Assembly: GCA_002720275.1 (NCBI GenBank)
Contig: PBHR01000015.1
Location: forward strand, 1 to 32,147
Direction of reading: 5' to 3'
Source: Methanobacteriota archaeon
GTDB lineage: Archaea > Thermoplasmatota > Poseidoniia > Poseidoniales > Poseidoniaceae
DNA length: 32,147 nucleotides
Below the pieces are notes generated by a model that saw nothing but the letters and a program-made list of their open reading frames with translations, had not been told where the DNA came from and made no database searches. Of the stretch, positions 8,210 through 16,004 are shown one piece after another. The position numbers and the translations under genes were made by a program. Positions within the stretch are counted from its first letter, which is position 1; the number at the start of each line of letters is the position of its first letter.

Positions 8210-8344
8210 ATATGTCCGTAGAGGTCGGTGATATTACCTTTTACCATTAAAAACAATAAATATTAATTGATATTCTATTAGTTAGATTCAAAGACATGAT
8301 TCAATACCGTAAGTTGTCTACGAAAGGGCAGAGAGTGTGAATTC

Positions 8345-10387
8345 ATGGAAGAAAAAAGTCCTATTGAGGGTGAAGTTGAAGACCCTAAAGAATTAATCTC
8401 GGAAGGAGAGTTTCTTTATCGAAAAGGAAGGTATGCTGATTCATTAAGGGTTTTTAATCACGTAATTAGTTTAGACCCAAGCCAATATTTAGCATGGTTT
8501 AATAGAGGTGTTTTATTGGAAACAAAAGGAGATTTAAAGGGTGCTCAGCAGTCATTTGAGATTGCTTTAGATCTTGATTCCTCCTTTGCACCAGCAGCAG
8601 CAAATCTTGCTGTTTTATTGGATAGAATTGGAGATTATACAGAAGCTACAAAATGGGCATTAACTGCAATGAGTACTTTTGATGGGCATCCTTTGTTAAA
8701 AGCAATAGTGGATAAATCCTCCGGTGCGATTCAAAAATCCCCCGTAAAAGATTGGAAGGAAGTTAGTGGTTGGGGTTCAGCAAAAAAAGGAAATGCACCA
8801 ACTCCTGCAATAATGGTTCCACCTGAAAAAGGTGAAGAAGTTGTTTTTGAAGGTGGTCCTGAAGAAATAAGCTCGTATGAATTTAACAAAGAAGATGTTG
8901 AAGATGTTATGGCTAAACACGGAATTGAAAACCAAGAAGTTCTACTAAGGGAAGCGACAATGCACGATAGAGATACAAATTTAGTTCTAGACAAAGAGGA
9001 ATTAGAAATTGCTGCAAAAACTGTTAAGTTTATTGATGAAAAAATAGATAATATAAATATTCCAAATAAAGAAATAGATATTTCTTCTTTAGAAGATGAA
9101 GTCAGGGGTTTAATCAAGTCTGGAGAACCTGAAAAAGCAATTGAGTTAGTAAGCACTAACCTAAATGAATCAGCAATAACAGCTCCTTTATGGGCATTAT
9201 CAGGGGGTGCAAAAGCAAAACTTGGGGAATTAGATTCAGCAATTAGAGATCTTAAAAAATCAATAGAATTAGATCCCTCGTCTTCAACGGCACATCATAA
9301 TTTGGGCGTTATGCTAAAAAAATCATTGAGGAATGAAGAAGCATTAAAGCATTTTGAAGAAGCACTAGATTTAGATAGTGAATATCTTAAAGCAGCCAAG
9401 AATTTAGCAAATACTGCAAAAGAAGTTGGAAGAAGTGACTTAGAAATAAAAGGCTACAGAACCTTGTTGAGGGAAAACAGTTCACACCCAAATAGACTTG
9501 ATTTTGTTAAATTACTAATTTCAATGGCAAAAGCAGAATCAGAAGTACTCGGTTATACGGAACAACCCTTGACAATAAAAGAGGGCCCCTCTTTGGCTAA
9601 AGAAGCATTATTGCATCTTAGATCTGAAACTAGTTTAGAAGAATCAATGTTAATTCCAGAAGCAATGTCGCTTGCAGATCAACAGCCAGAAGCAGTAAAA
9701 GAATGGAGAAAGTTATTGGAAAATTACCCCAATGATGCAAAAATTTGGTTAGGTTTATCTAATTGTCTTGAAAAAATGGGAGAATTTGAAAAAGCAGAAA
9801 AATGCAAGGTGAAATATAATGAATTAACTGGCAGAAATTCAGATATAGGGGTGTTATCATTACCTGTTGAAACAAAAGAGGAAAATAATTTGAATTTAGA
9901 TACCACTGTTCAAGATGAGGTAAATCTTGAATTAGCCGCTGCAAACCTTAATAATTTACAAGGATTAAATCCCGTTTCAATAAATGAAAACAATGCCTCT
10001 GAATGGTTTAATAAGGGAATGCTTCTATTAAGTGAGGAAAAATTTTCAGAAGCATTAAGTTGTTATGATAAGGCATTGTCACAGGTTGGAAGTGATTTGG
10101 AAATGAAGATTAAAATTATGAATGGTAGAGGGAGTTCACTTTATGGGATGAAAAAGTTTGCAGATAGTATTAATGCATACCATGATGCAATGAAATTAAA
10201 CCCTTCTGATGTTTCTGGACATATTTTGTATAATTTGGGAATGTCTTATGCAGAAATGAACGCTTTCCCCGACGCAATAAAATGCTTTGAGCAAGCTATT
10301 CCAAGGGGTTTAGATTCAGAAACAATTAGTAGAGTTAAGGAACAAATTAAGATTTGTAAAAAATTAGCTAAAGCAAATAATAATTGA
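8345..10387 (+). CDS. Cytoplasmic TPR-repeat protein, 680 aa
   Basis: The protein carries at least three clusters of tetratricopeptide repeats: about residues 17-110, 250-370 and 555-665. Each shows the W/Y..G..L...G....A...F..AL.LDP consensus (for example KGRYADSLRVFNHVISLDP and LRNEEALKHFEEALDLD). The linkers between are acidic and low in complexity. No signal peptide or membrane segment is visible, so it is a cytoplasmic protein-protein scaffold. Upstream, 8210-8344 contains AT-rich sequence with no clear TATA box at the right distance. It overlaps or directly precedes fdhD, but no functional link to formate metabolism is evident beyond co-transcription. Confidence 0.85.
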   Translation: MEEKSPIEGEVEDPKELISEGEFLYRKGRYADSLRVFNHVISLDPSQYLAWFNRGVLLETKGDLKGAQQSFEIALDLDSSFAPAAANLAVLLDRIGDYTEATKWALTAMSTFDGHPLLKAIVDKSSGAIQKSPVKDWKEVSGWGSAKKGNAPTPAIMVPPEKGEEVVFEGGPEEISSYEFNKEDVEDVMAKHGIENQEVLLREATMHDRDTNLVLDKEELEIAAKTVKFIDEKIDNINIPNKEIDISSLEDEVRGLIKSGEPEKAIELVSTNLNESAITAPLWALSGGAKAKLGELDSAIRDLKKSIELDPSSSTAHHNLGVMLKKSLRNEEALKHFEEALDLDSEYLKAAKNLANTAKEVGRSDLEIKGYRTLLRENSSHPNRLDFVKLLISMAKAESEVLGYTEQPLTIKEGPSLAKEALLHLRSETSLEESMLIPEAMSLADQQPEAVKEWRKLLENYPNDAKIWLGLSNCLEKMGEFEKAEKCKVKYNELTGRNSDIGVLSLPVETKEENNLNLDTTVQDEVNLELAAANLNNLQGLNPVSINENNASEWFNKGMLLLSEEKFSEALSCYDKALSQVGSDLEMKIKIMNGRGSSLYGMKKFADSINAYHDAMKLNPSDVSGHILYNLGMSYAEMNAFPDAIKCFEQAIPRGLDSETISRVKEQIKICKKLAKANNN

Positions 10388-10392
10388 TTATT

Positions 10393-11220
10393 ATGGGATA
10401 TGATGAAAAATACAACAAGATAATCTCAAGAAGATTTTCAAATAATAAAATATCTCTTCAAACTGACTTTGTTGCTATTGAAAGTCCATTAGAAGTTTCA
10501 TTAAGCCTGCTAAGTGGTGAAAAAGAAAATGTAACAATATTAATGAGGACTCCTGGTGATGATGAAAAATTAATTTATGGTTTTTTATTGGGCGAGGGGA
10601 TTTTAAATGTTGATCAGTTAAAAAAATCAGAATATAAGTACTCAGATAATAAAATAAATTTAATATTAAATGAAACCGCACTTCCTGATTTATCAGAGAT
10701 GAAAAGAAATTTTATTTCAAATTCTAGTTGTGGCATTTGCGGTAAAGAAACAATTAGCGAAATTATAAAAAAAATACCCAATGTCAATAAATCTATAGAA
10801 AGGAATATTGATGGCGTGACTGTGCAAAATATTTGTTCTAAAATGAGAAAGAAGCAGGAGTTATTTTTAAAGACCGGAGGAGTCCATGCTGTAGGATTAT
10901 TTACACAATCAGGAGAGATACTTTGTATTGAAGAAGATGTGGGAAGGCATAATGCAATGGATAAAGCAATTGGCAAGGTATTTGTTATTGACTCTAATGA
11001 TAATGAAATAATTGGGGCATGTTTGTCAGGTAGGGCAAGTTATGAAATGGTGCAAAAAGCTGCCATGGCTGGTATCGAAATCTTAATTTGTATTGGTGCT
11101 CCAACATCTCTTGCGATTGATTTGGCTGTTGCATGTTCAATTACTCTTGTTGGATTTGTTAGTGAAAAAGGGTATAATATTTACACTTGTGAGAATAGAA
11201 TCTTGTCAACAGTTAACTAA
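10393..11220 (+). CDS. fdhD: FdhD formate dehydrogenase accessory sulfurtransferase
   Basis: FdhD passes sulfur from a cysteine desulfurase to the molybdenum cofactor before it is inserted into formate dehydrogenase-type enzymes. The 275-residue protein has the paired catalytic cysteines (SSCGICGKE, Cys113 and Cys116). It also has the GGVHAVGLF segment, the cofactor-binding EEDVGRHNAMDKA block and the C-terminal LSGRASYEMVQKAA and GAPTSLAIDLA motifs. ATG at 10393 is preferred; a TTG at 10384 overlapping the TPR stop is in frame but adds only three residues. It directly precedes the molybdopterin oxidoreductase, its expected client. Confidence 0.93.
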   Translation: MGYDEKYNKIISRRFSNNKISLQTDFVAIESPLEVSLSLLSGEKENVTILMRTPGDDEKLIYGFLLGEGILNVDQLKKSEYKYSDNKINLILNETALPDLSEMKRNFISNSSCGICGKETISEIIKKIPNVNKSIERNIDGVTVQNICSKMRKKQELFLKTGGVHAVGLFTQSGEILCIEEDVGRHNAMDKAIGKVFVIDSNDNEIIGACLSGRASYEMVQKAAMAGIEILICIGAPTSLAIDLAVACSITLVGFVSEKGYNIYTCENRILSTVN

Positions 11221-11241
11221 TGTAACTTTTACGTTTGGTCA

Positions 11242-13524
11242 GTGAAAGGTCATAGGGCACCCCCAGATAAGCCTAGGTCAAGACAAAGGCCTAGAAAAAA
11301 AAGTGCTGCAGGGATTCCAGCTGTAGTTTCAACCACGAAACATGCTTTTAAAAAAATGGGTATTTATAATTCAATTAAAACATTAAAGATGGTTAATCAG
11401 AAAGAAGGATTTGATTGCCCTGGGTGTGCATGGCCTGATCCTGATGATGAAAGGACAAAATTTGAATTTTGTGAAAATGGTGCTAAAGCTGTAGCAGATG
11501 AAGCAATGAAGAAAAAGATAACTCCCAAGTTTTTCTCTAAATACTCTATTTCGGAACTATGTAATAAATCAGACTATTGGCTTAATAATCAAGGTAGATT
11601 AACAAATCCAATGTTTAAAGATGAAAATTCCGATTATTATGTTGAAATTGATTGGGAGGAGGCATTTGAACTAATCGGCGACAATCTGAAATCCCTAGAA
11701 TTAGCTAATGAAGCGATTTTTTATACTTCTGGTAGGACAAGTAATGAAGCAGCGTTCTTGTATCAATTATTTGCAAGATCATTTGGTACAAATAACCTTC
11801 CTGATTGCTCAAACATGTGTCACGAATCAAGTGGAACTGGTTTGACAGAAACAATTGGTATTGGGAAAGGAACAGTTACACTTGAAGATTTTGACAACTC
11901 TTCATTGATAGTTGTGATGGGGCAAAATCCAGGTACAAATCACCCAAGAATGTTGTCTGCTCTTGAATCTAATAAAAAGAATGGTGGAAAAATTATTCAT
12001 GTGAATCCATTGCCAGAAGCAGGACTTGTAAGATTTAAACACCCTCAAGATTATATGAAACTCTCATTTAAATCTACTAAATTAGCTGATTTACATTTAC
12101 CAGTTAAAATTAATGGAGATATTGCATTAATGAAGGGAATAGGTAAATACTTACTTGAGGAAAATAAAAAAGGTAACTATCAATTTGACAATGAATTTAT
12201 TTCACAAAAAACTAATAATTTTGAAGATTATGTTAGTAATCTAGAAGAAACAAGTTGGGATAAAATAGTACATGGATCTGGCATTAGTAAAAAGATGATT
12301 GAAGATGCTGGAAAGATGTTTTTAGAATCAAAATCAATAATTATTTGTTGGGCTATGGGTTTAACTCAGCATGTTAATGGAGTAAACAATGTAAAAGAAA
12401 CTGTTAATTTATTGCTTTTAGGAGGCCATTTTGGAAGGCCTGGGGCGGGGGTATGCCCCGTTAGAGGGCATTCAAATGTTCAAGGAGATAGAACAATGGG
12501 GATTTGGGAAAAGCCAAAAGAGGCCTTTCTTAAAAAATTAGAATCTAGATTTAATTTTAGTCCGCCATATGAGCATGGTTATGACACAGTTTCTGCAATT
12601 AATGCAATGAGTGAAAATAAAGCAAAGGTGTTTATTGCTCTAGGAGGTAATTTTATCTCAGCCACGCCAGACACAGATTTTACTGCTTCTGCAATTAAAA
12701 AAATGGATTTAACGGTTCAAATTTCAACAAAATTAAACAGATCACATTTGATTACAGGTAAAAAAGCTTTAATTTTGCCTTGCTTAGGTAGGACAGAAAA
12801 GGATATAATCCAAGGAAAGGAACAATTTGTTACGGTTGAAAATTCTATGGGTTTTGTTCATTCCTCAAGGGGTGGCTTAAAACCAGCATCCAAATTGTTG
12901 AAGAGTGAAGTGAATATAGTTGCAAATATTGCAAGAAGTTCTACATCTATAGAAAGCAGCATTAAGTGGGAGTATTTGATGTCTGATTATGACAATATTA
13001 GAGATGCTATTGAAGATTGTATAGGAGGTTTTGAAGATTTTAATCAAAGAATAAAAACAAGTTCTGGATTTTATCTTCCTAATCCTCCAAAAGATTCTAA
13101 ATCTTTTTCAACAATTGATGGTAAAGCTAATTTTTCAGTAAATGAAATTCCAAATAATTCTAATGTTGATGGATATCTGACAATGATGACAATTAGAAGT
13201 CATGACCAATATAATACTACAATTTATGGTCTAGATGACAGATATAGGGGGATTAAAGGAAATCGCTATGTTGTATTAATGAATCAAGAAGATGCTGTTG
13301 AATTGGGTTTTAAAGCAAAACAAAATGTTAGAATAATTAGTGATTTAGATGGCGAAAATAGATCTGTTGACGGTTTTAAAATAATGTTTTATGAGATACC
13401 AAGGGGTTGCGTTGCAACTTATTTTCCAGAAGCAAATCCTTTGGTGCCAATTAATCATGTTGCATTAAAATCAAATACTCCTGCTTCGAAAAGTATTCCT
13501 GTACGATTTGAAGCAATTAATTGA
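11242..13524 (+). CDS. FdhF/YdeP-type molybdopterin oxidoreductase alpha subunit, 760 aa
   Basis: This protein belongs to the formate dehydrogenase-like YdeP group of the DMSO reductase superfamily. The N-terminal motif GFDCPGCAWPDP with Cys59 and Cys62, then FEFCENGAKAVA with Cys77, is characteristic of that group. It gives three cysteines in the place of the usual four-cysteine cluster-binding set. The SNMCHESSGTGL motif aligns by eye with the VUHGPSVAGL motif of E. coli FdhF, making Cys194 the probable Mo ligand in place of selenocysteine. Further cofactor motifs (MGQNPGTNHPR, AMGLTQHVNG, GGHFGRPGAGVCPVRGHSNVQG, partly quoted) and a C-terminal dinucleotide-binding domain are present. The start is GTG at 11242, 21 bases after fdhD. 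The substrate of this group is not settled; formate oxidation is possible but unproven. Confidence 0.88.
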   Translation: MKGHRAPPDKPRSRQRPRKKSAAGIPAVVSTTKHAFKKMGIYNSIKTLKMVNQKEGFDCPGCAWPDPDDERTKFEFCENGAKAVADEAMKKKITPKFFSKYSISELCNKSDYWLNNQGRLTNPMFKDENSDYYVEIDWEEAFELIGDNLKSLELANEAIFYTSGRTSNEAAFLYQLFARSFGTNNLPDCSNMCHESSGTGLTETIGIGKGTVTLEDFDNSSLIVVMGQNPGTNHPRMLSALESNKKNGGKIIHVNPLPEAGLVRFKHPQDYMKLSFKSTKLADLHLPVKINGDIALMKGIGKYLLEENKKGNYQFDNEFISQKTNNFEDYVSNLEETSWDKIVHGSGISKKMIEDAGKMFLESKSIIICWAMGLTQHVNGVNNVKETVNLLLLGGHFGRPGAGVCPVRGHSNVQGDRTMGIWEKPKEAFLKKLESRFNFSPPYEHGYDTVSAINAMSENKAKVFIALGGNFISATPDTDFTASAIKKMDLTVQISTKLNRSHLITGKKALILPCLGRTEKDIIQGKEQFVTVENSMGFVHSSRGGLKPASKLLKSEVNIVANIARSSTSIESSIKWEYLMSDYDNIRDAIEDCIGGFEDFNQRIKTSSGFYLPNPPKDSKSFSTIDGKANFSVNEIPNNSNVDGYLTMMTIRSHDQYNTTIYGLDDRYRGIKGNRYVVLMNQEDAVELGFKAKQNVRIISDLDGENRSVDGFKIMFYEIPRGCVATYFPEANPLVPINHVALKSNTPASKSIPVRFEAIN

Positions 13525-13541
13525 ATTAAATTTAGTAAGGA

Positions 13542-13550
13542 TTTTTAAGT
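13542..13550 (+). promoter_or_regulatory. TATA-like promoter of the IscA-type gene
   Basis: TTTTTAAGT is centred about 25 bases before the ATG at 13571, which predicts a leaderless transcript starting at or next to that ATG. The 46-base gap from the molybdoenzyme stop suggests that the IscA-type gene has its own promoter. Confidence 0.45.
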
Positions 13551-13570
13551 ATCTACTCTGAGAAGATGGT

Positions 13571-13963
13571 ATGTCTGATATGGATTGCGAGGCGTGCCCT
13601 TCAACATCGCCACTACAAGTGGTTATCCCTGAATCAAAGGAGATGACTATGACAATAACCGAAAAAGCAAGAAAAGTACTTCTTGATGTAATGGGGGATG
13701 ATTCTGATTCAGCATTATTAGTTGATGTTTTATCTGGAGGGTGTTCTGGATATAAATATGATTTACAAATAATTGAACAAGTTGATGATTCAAGCCATTT
13801 TAACCTATTTGTTGACGACATCCAGGTATTTATACCAAAAACAGCTTCAAGTCTTTTAGATGGAGTAGAAATAGATTATGAAGATAAATTGATGGGTGGT
13901 GGATTTAAATTAAACAATCCAAATGCATCAAAAAGTTGTGGCTGTGGCGAAAGTTTTAGATGA
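13571..13963 (+). CDS. IscA/ErpA (HesB)-type iron-sulfur carrier protein
   Basis: The core (about residues 27-130) is an A-type iron-sulfur carrier that receives and delivers Fe-S clusters. The three conserved cysteines are present: Cys58 in SGGCSGYKY, and Cys123 and Cys125 in SCGCGESF at the C terminus. A 26-residue N-terminal extension carries two more cysteines (MDCEACPS, Cys6 and Cys9), which is not usual for the family. The ATG at 13571 suits leaderless translation. An internal ATG at 13649 has a good AAGGAG site 6 bases upstream and would give a standard-length protein without the extension. Position after the molybdoenzyme suggests a role in maturing its cluster; this is inference. Confidence 0.9.
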   Translation: MSDMDCEACPSTSPLQVVIPESKEMTMTITEKARKVLLDVMGDDSDSALLVDVLSGGCSGYKYDLQIIEQVDDSSHFNLFVDDIQVFIPKTASSLLDGVEIDYEDKLMGGGFKLNNPNASKSCGCGESFR

Positions 13964-13966
13964 ATG

Positions 13967-15121
13967 CTAATTATCTATATTTTTCATATTTTCATTGATT
14001 TTTGAAAATGGGGCATTTCTTCTTAGTTCCTTTCTTTCTTTAGAATCTAAAGGTGTTGGCCCATATTCAATAAATTTGATAAGGCCTTTTTCTCTGAGGA
14101 AATAGTAAGTTCTTGGCTTACATGATTTTATTAATTTTTCACTAAATTCTGAATGGATGGAATTCCTTCTTCTGGTTGCATGCCCAATCTCAACCCCAAT
14201 TCCCACTAATGTGGCACTAAATAGAACAATTAATATTGATAAGGAAAAAAGAATTAAATCACCTCCTTCCCTAAATAATGCTGTTAGATCTCTAATAAGT
14301 AAAAACAGTAAACCAAGGCCTATTAGTGGTTCTAATAATTCGCGGAAGAACCTTTCGATTGGGATTATTGCTGTACCTGCAGGGTCAGCAAAAACAAATT
14401 CAGTATCTATCGCAGTTTTGATTACTCCTAGTATTGAAACTAGGATTAAATATGAAAAACCCGAAATTAAAATTAGAACCCAATAATCTAAACCCCTAAA
14501 AATCCAGTGTACAATTAACCATGCGAATAATCCAAGGTATACTGTCATTAACATTTTACTAAATGCAACAATATCTCCTCTTAATTCCTCTTGATTATGT
14601 CTTGGTTTAGGTATATGTATTAATTGCCATTTGGAAAGATGTTGTAGTTGCATAATGACATATGCAAGCAATCCTTTTCTAATCAAAATATATTCTGCTA
14701 AAGAAAGCAATGGCAGGGCTAAAAGGAATAATGGTGTGGCGAAAAGAAGAATTAATGGCGTGAAAAATAAACTAGGAAGTAAAATAAAGTGTGGTGTTTT
14801 CAAGGGAAATAAGAAATCTGTTTCAATTAATTTTTGTCTATCTTGGGGTATTCTTCTTCTTCTTGCTGCCTCATCTAATTGATCTCTAAATTGAGATAAT
14901 GAATAGCCTGCATTGATTACTAGGCTTAATAATCGCCTATATTCTTCATGTTGGTAAGCCCCCCCAACATACCTTTTCCAAATTATTCTAATTGGCATCG
15001 CTACAATAATAGGAATAAATAGAATTCCAATTGCTGATAGAATTTGTATCAGTTCTATCTCATTAGCCATGACCTGCGGTAAGATGTGGTTCATTAATAA
15101 AATAGGTATGTTTTTATCCAA
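13967..15121 (-). CDS. Polytopic membrane protein of unknown function, 384 aa
   Basis: I do not recognise the family. About seven hydrophobic segments are visible: roughly residues 22-45, 107-126, 127-150, 190-212, 215-240, 268-288 and 293-318. They are separated by a conserved-looking charged loop at 46-100 (YQHEEYRRLL ... RRRRIPQDRQK) and a basic cytoplasmic C-terminal tail of about 65 residues. The start is uncertain: the longest frame opens with TTG at 15121, while ATG codons at 15094 and 15070 are alternatives. It lies 4 bases after the NiSOD maturation peptidase and so shares the sodN-sodX transcript. That placement raises, without proving, a link to nickel handling or oxidative stress. 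Confidence 0.75.
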   Translation of the reverse strand: MDKNIPILLMNHILPQVMANEIELIQILSAIGILFIPIIVAMPIRIIWKRYVGGAYQHEEYRRLLSLVINAGYSLSQFRDQLDEAARRRRIPQDRQKLIETDFLFPLKTPHFILLPSLFFTPLILLFATPLFLLALPLLSLAEYILIRKGLLAYVIMQLQHLSKWQLIHIPKPRHNQEELRGDIVAFSKMLMTVYLGLFAWLIVHWIFRGLDYWVLILISGFSYLILVSILGVIKTAIDTEFVFADPAGTAIIPIERFFRELLEPLIGLGLLFLLIRDLTALFREGGDLILFSLSILIVLFSATLVGIGVEIGHATRRRNSIHSEFSEKLIKSCKPRTYYFLREKGLIKFIEYGPTPLDSKERKELRRNAPFSKINENMKNIDN

Positions 15122-15125
15122 AAAT

Positions 15126-15458
15126 TCATTTTCTTATACAAATCTTACCTTTCAAGAGTTCAAATTTTACATATCCAAAAACTTCTGAATCAGTACTTTC
15201 TAAGATATTTTTATTATCTCCTTTCATCCAAAAACCTTTATTTTCATCGAATTTAAAAATTCTTTTGACAATTAGGTTTTTGCCGAAAGGGTTCTTAAAA
15301 AGTACAACATCACCTATTTTTAGATTTTTTAGAGCATCTTTACTATAATCAACCCATGTTATTTGACCATTCCTTAATGTTGGGAGCATACTTTCTCCAC
15401 GAATCAAAATTAAACGATATTTTCCTGAAATTAATTTAATTAATTTCTTATGGAACAT
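15126..15458 (-). CDS. sodX: Nickel superoxide dismutase maturation peptidase (S26 family, SodX-like)
   Basis: This 110-residue protein is a minimal S26 signal-peptidase-like Ser/Lys protease. The nucleophile motif GESMLPTL gives Ser23, the general-base motif LIVKRI gives Lys65, and the conserved GDN is at 80-82. It lacks the N-terminal membrane anchor of ordinary signal peptidase I, so it should be soluble. SodX-type peptidases remove the short N-terminal propeptide of nickel superoxide dismutase to expose the metal-binding histidine. It lies 9 bases downstream of sodN, the standard arrangement, which is the strongest evidence for the role. Confidence 0.9.
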   Translation of the reverse strand: MFHKKLIKLISGKYRLILIRGESMLPTLRNGQITWVDYSKDALKNLKIGDVVLFKNPFGKNLIVKRIFKFDENKGFWMKGDNKNILESTDSEVFGYVKFELLKGKICIRK

Positions 15459-15467
15459 TTAATCACT

Positions 15468-15926
15468 TTAAGATGCTCTAATCCAAGGAACCTCTTTTTC
15501 TTTAGTAGACCAAAATAGAACATGAATGTGTTCGATAGCATCCATTAATTCTTGTGCATGTTCTTCGCTAACTTCTACTTTACAAGCACTACATAATTTT
15601 GCAGCCTTCCAAAAAACATCATGAAGCTCAGGGTTTTTATCTAAATGGGGAGGTTTAAAATAATCAGTCCATAGAACCAAGAGTTCATCTTTACATTTTT
15701 GAGCTTCTTCTTCTTTGATTAATGCATACCTACTCATTGTATTGATGTATGCTGCAGTATTGCAGTCTGCATCACTGTTCTCTAAAGCCATCATTTTTTT
15801 TGTCATCGATTGAACAGCCTCTCCTGCAATTCTTGCACTTGCAGGATCATATACTCCACAAGGTCCATCACAGTGAGCATCAGCGGTATTCAAAATTTTT
15901 GTTATTGGATTACTTACTCTTCGCAT
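15468..15926 (-). CDS. sodN: Nickel-containing superoxide dismutase
   Basis: SodN disproportionates superoxide to hydrogen peroxide and oxygen using nickel held in an N-terminal hook. The 152-residue precursor carries the hook motif HCDGPCGVYDP: His18 becomes the new N terminus after cleavage between Ala17 and His18, Cys19 and Cys23 are nickel ligands, and Tyr26 is the conserved second-shell tyrosine. The rest is all helical as in the family (for example FWKAAKLCSACK and DAIEHIHVLFW). The 17-residue leader is a propeptide rather than a secretion signal, so the enzyme is probably cytoplasmic. It is first in a three-gene operon with sodX. CAGGATT before the ATG is a likely ribosome-binding site. 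Confidence 0.95.
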   Translation of the reverse strand: MRRVSNPITKILNTADAHCDGPCGVYDPASARIAGEAVQSMTKKMMALENSDADCNTAAYINTMSRYALIKEEEAQKCKDELLVLWTDYFKPPHLDKNPELHDVFWKAAKLCSACKVEVSEEHAQELMDAIEHIHVLFWSTKEKEVPWIRAS

Positions 15927-15960
15927 GGTTAATCCTGTAAAAACTGCTTATTGAATTTTA

Positions 15961-15971
15961 GTATTATACAA
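15961..15971. promoter_or_regulatory. Shared or overlapping divergent TATA element for sodN and serA
   Basis: GTATTATACAA is nearly symmetric and reads as a TATA box on both strands. Its centre is about 40 bases from the sodN ATG (15926, minus) and about 39 from the serA-like ATG (16005, plus). At standard archaeal spacing it predicts leaders of about 10 bases in each direction. No other TATA-like element in this 78-base region is better placed for either gene. Confidence 0.5.
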
Positions 15972-16004
15972 ATATTGAAGCAGTGCGAATTATTGTAGGG
16001 TAAT

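Noticed and set aside
8210..8344. Possible small gene or RNA between the FMN reductase and TPR genes
   Set aside because: Only short frames with no ribosome-binding site, and AT-rich sequence best explained as divergent promoters.
13471..13821. Minus-strand frame spanning the end of the molybdoenzyme gene and the start of the IscA-type gene
   Set aside because: It crosses two well-supported plus-strand genes and shows no family features.
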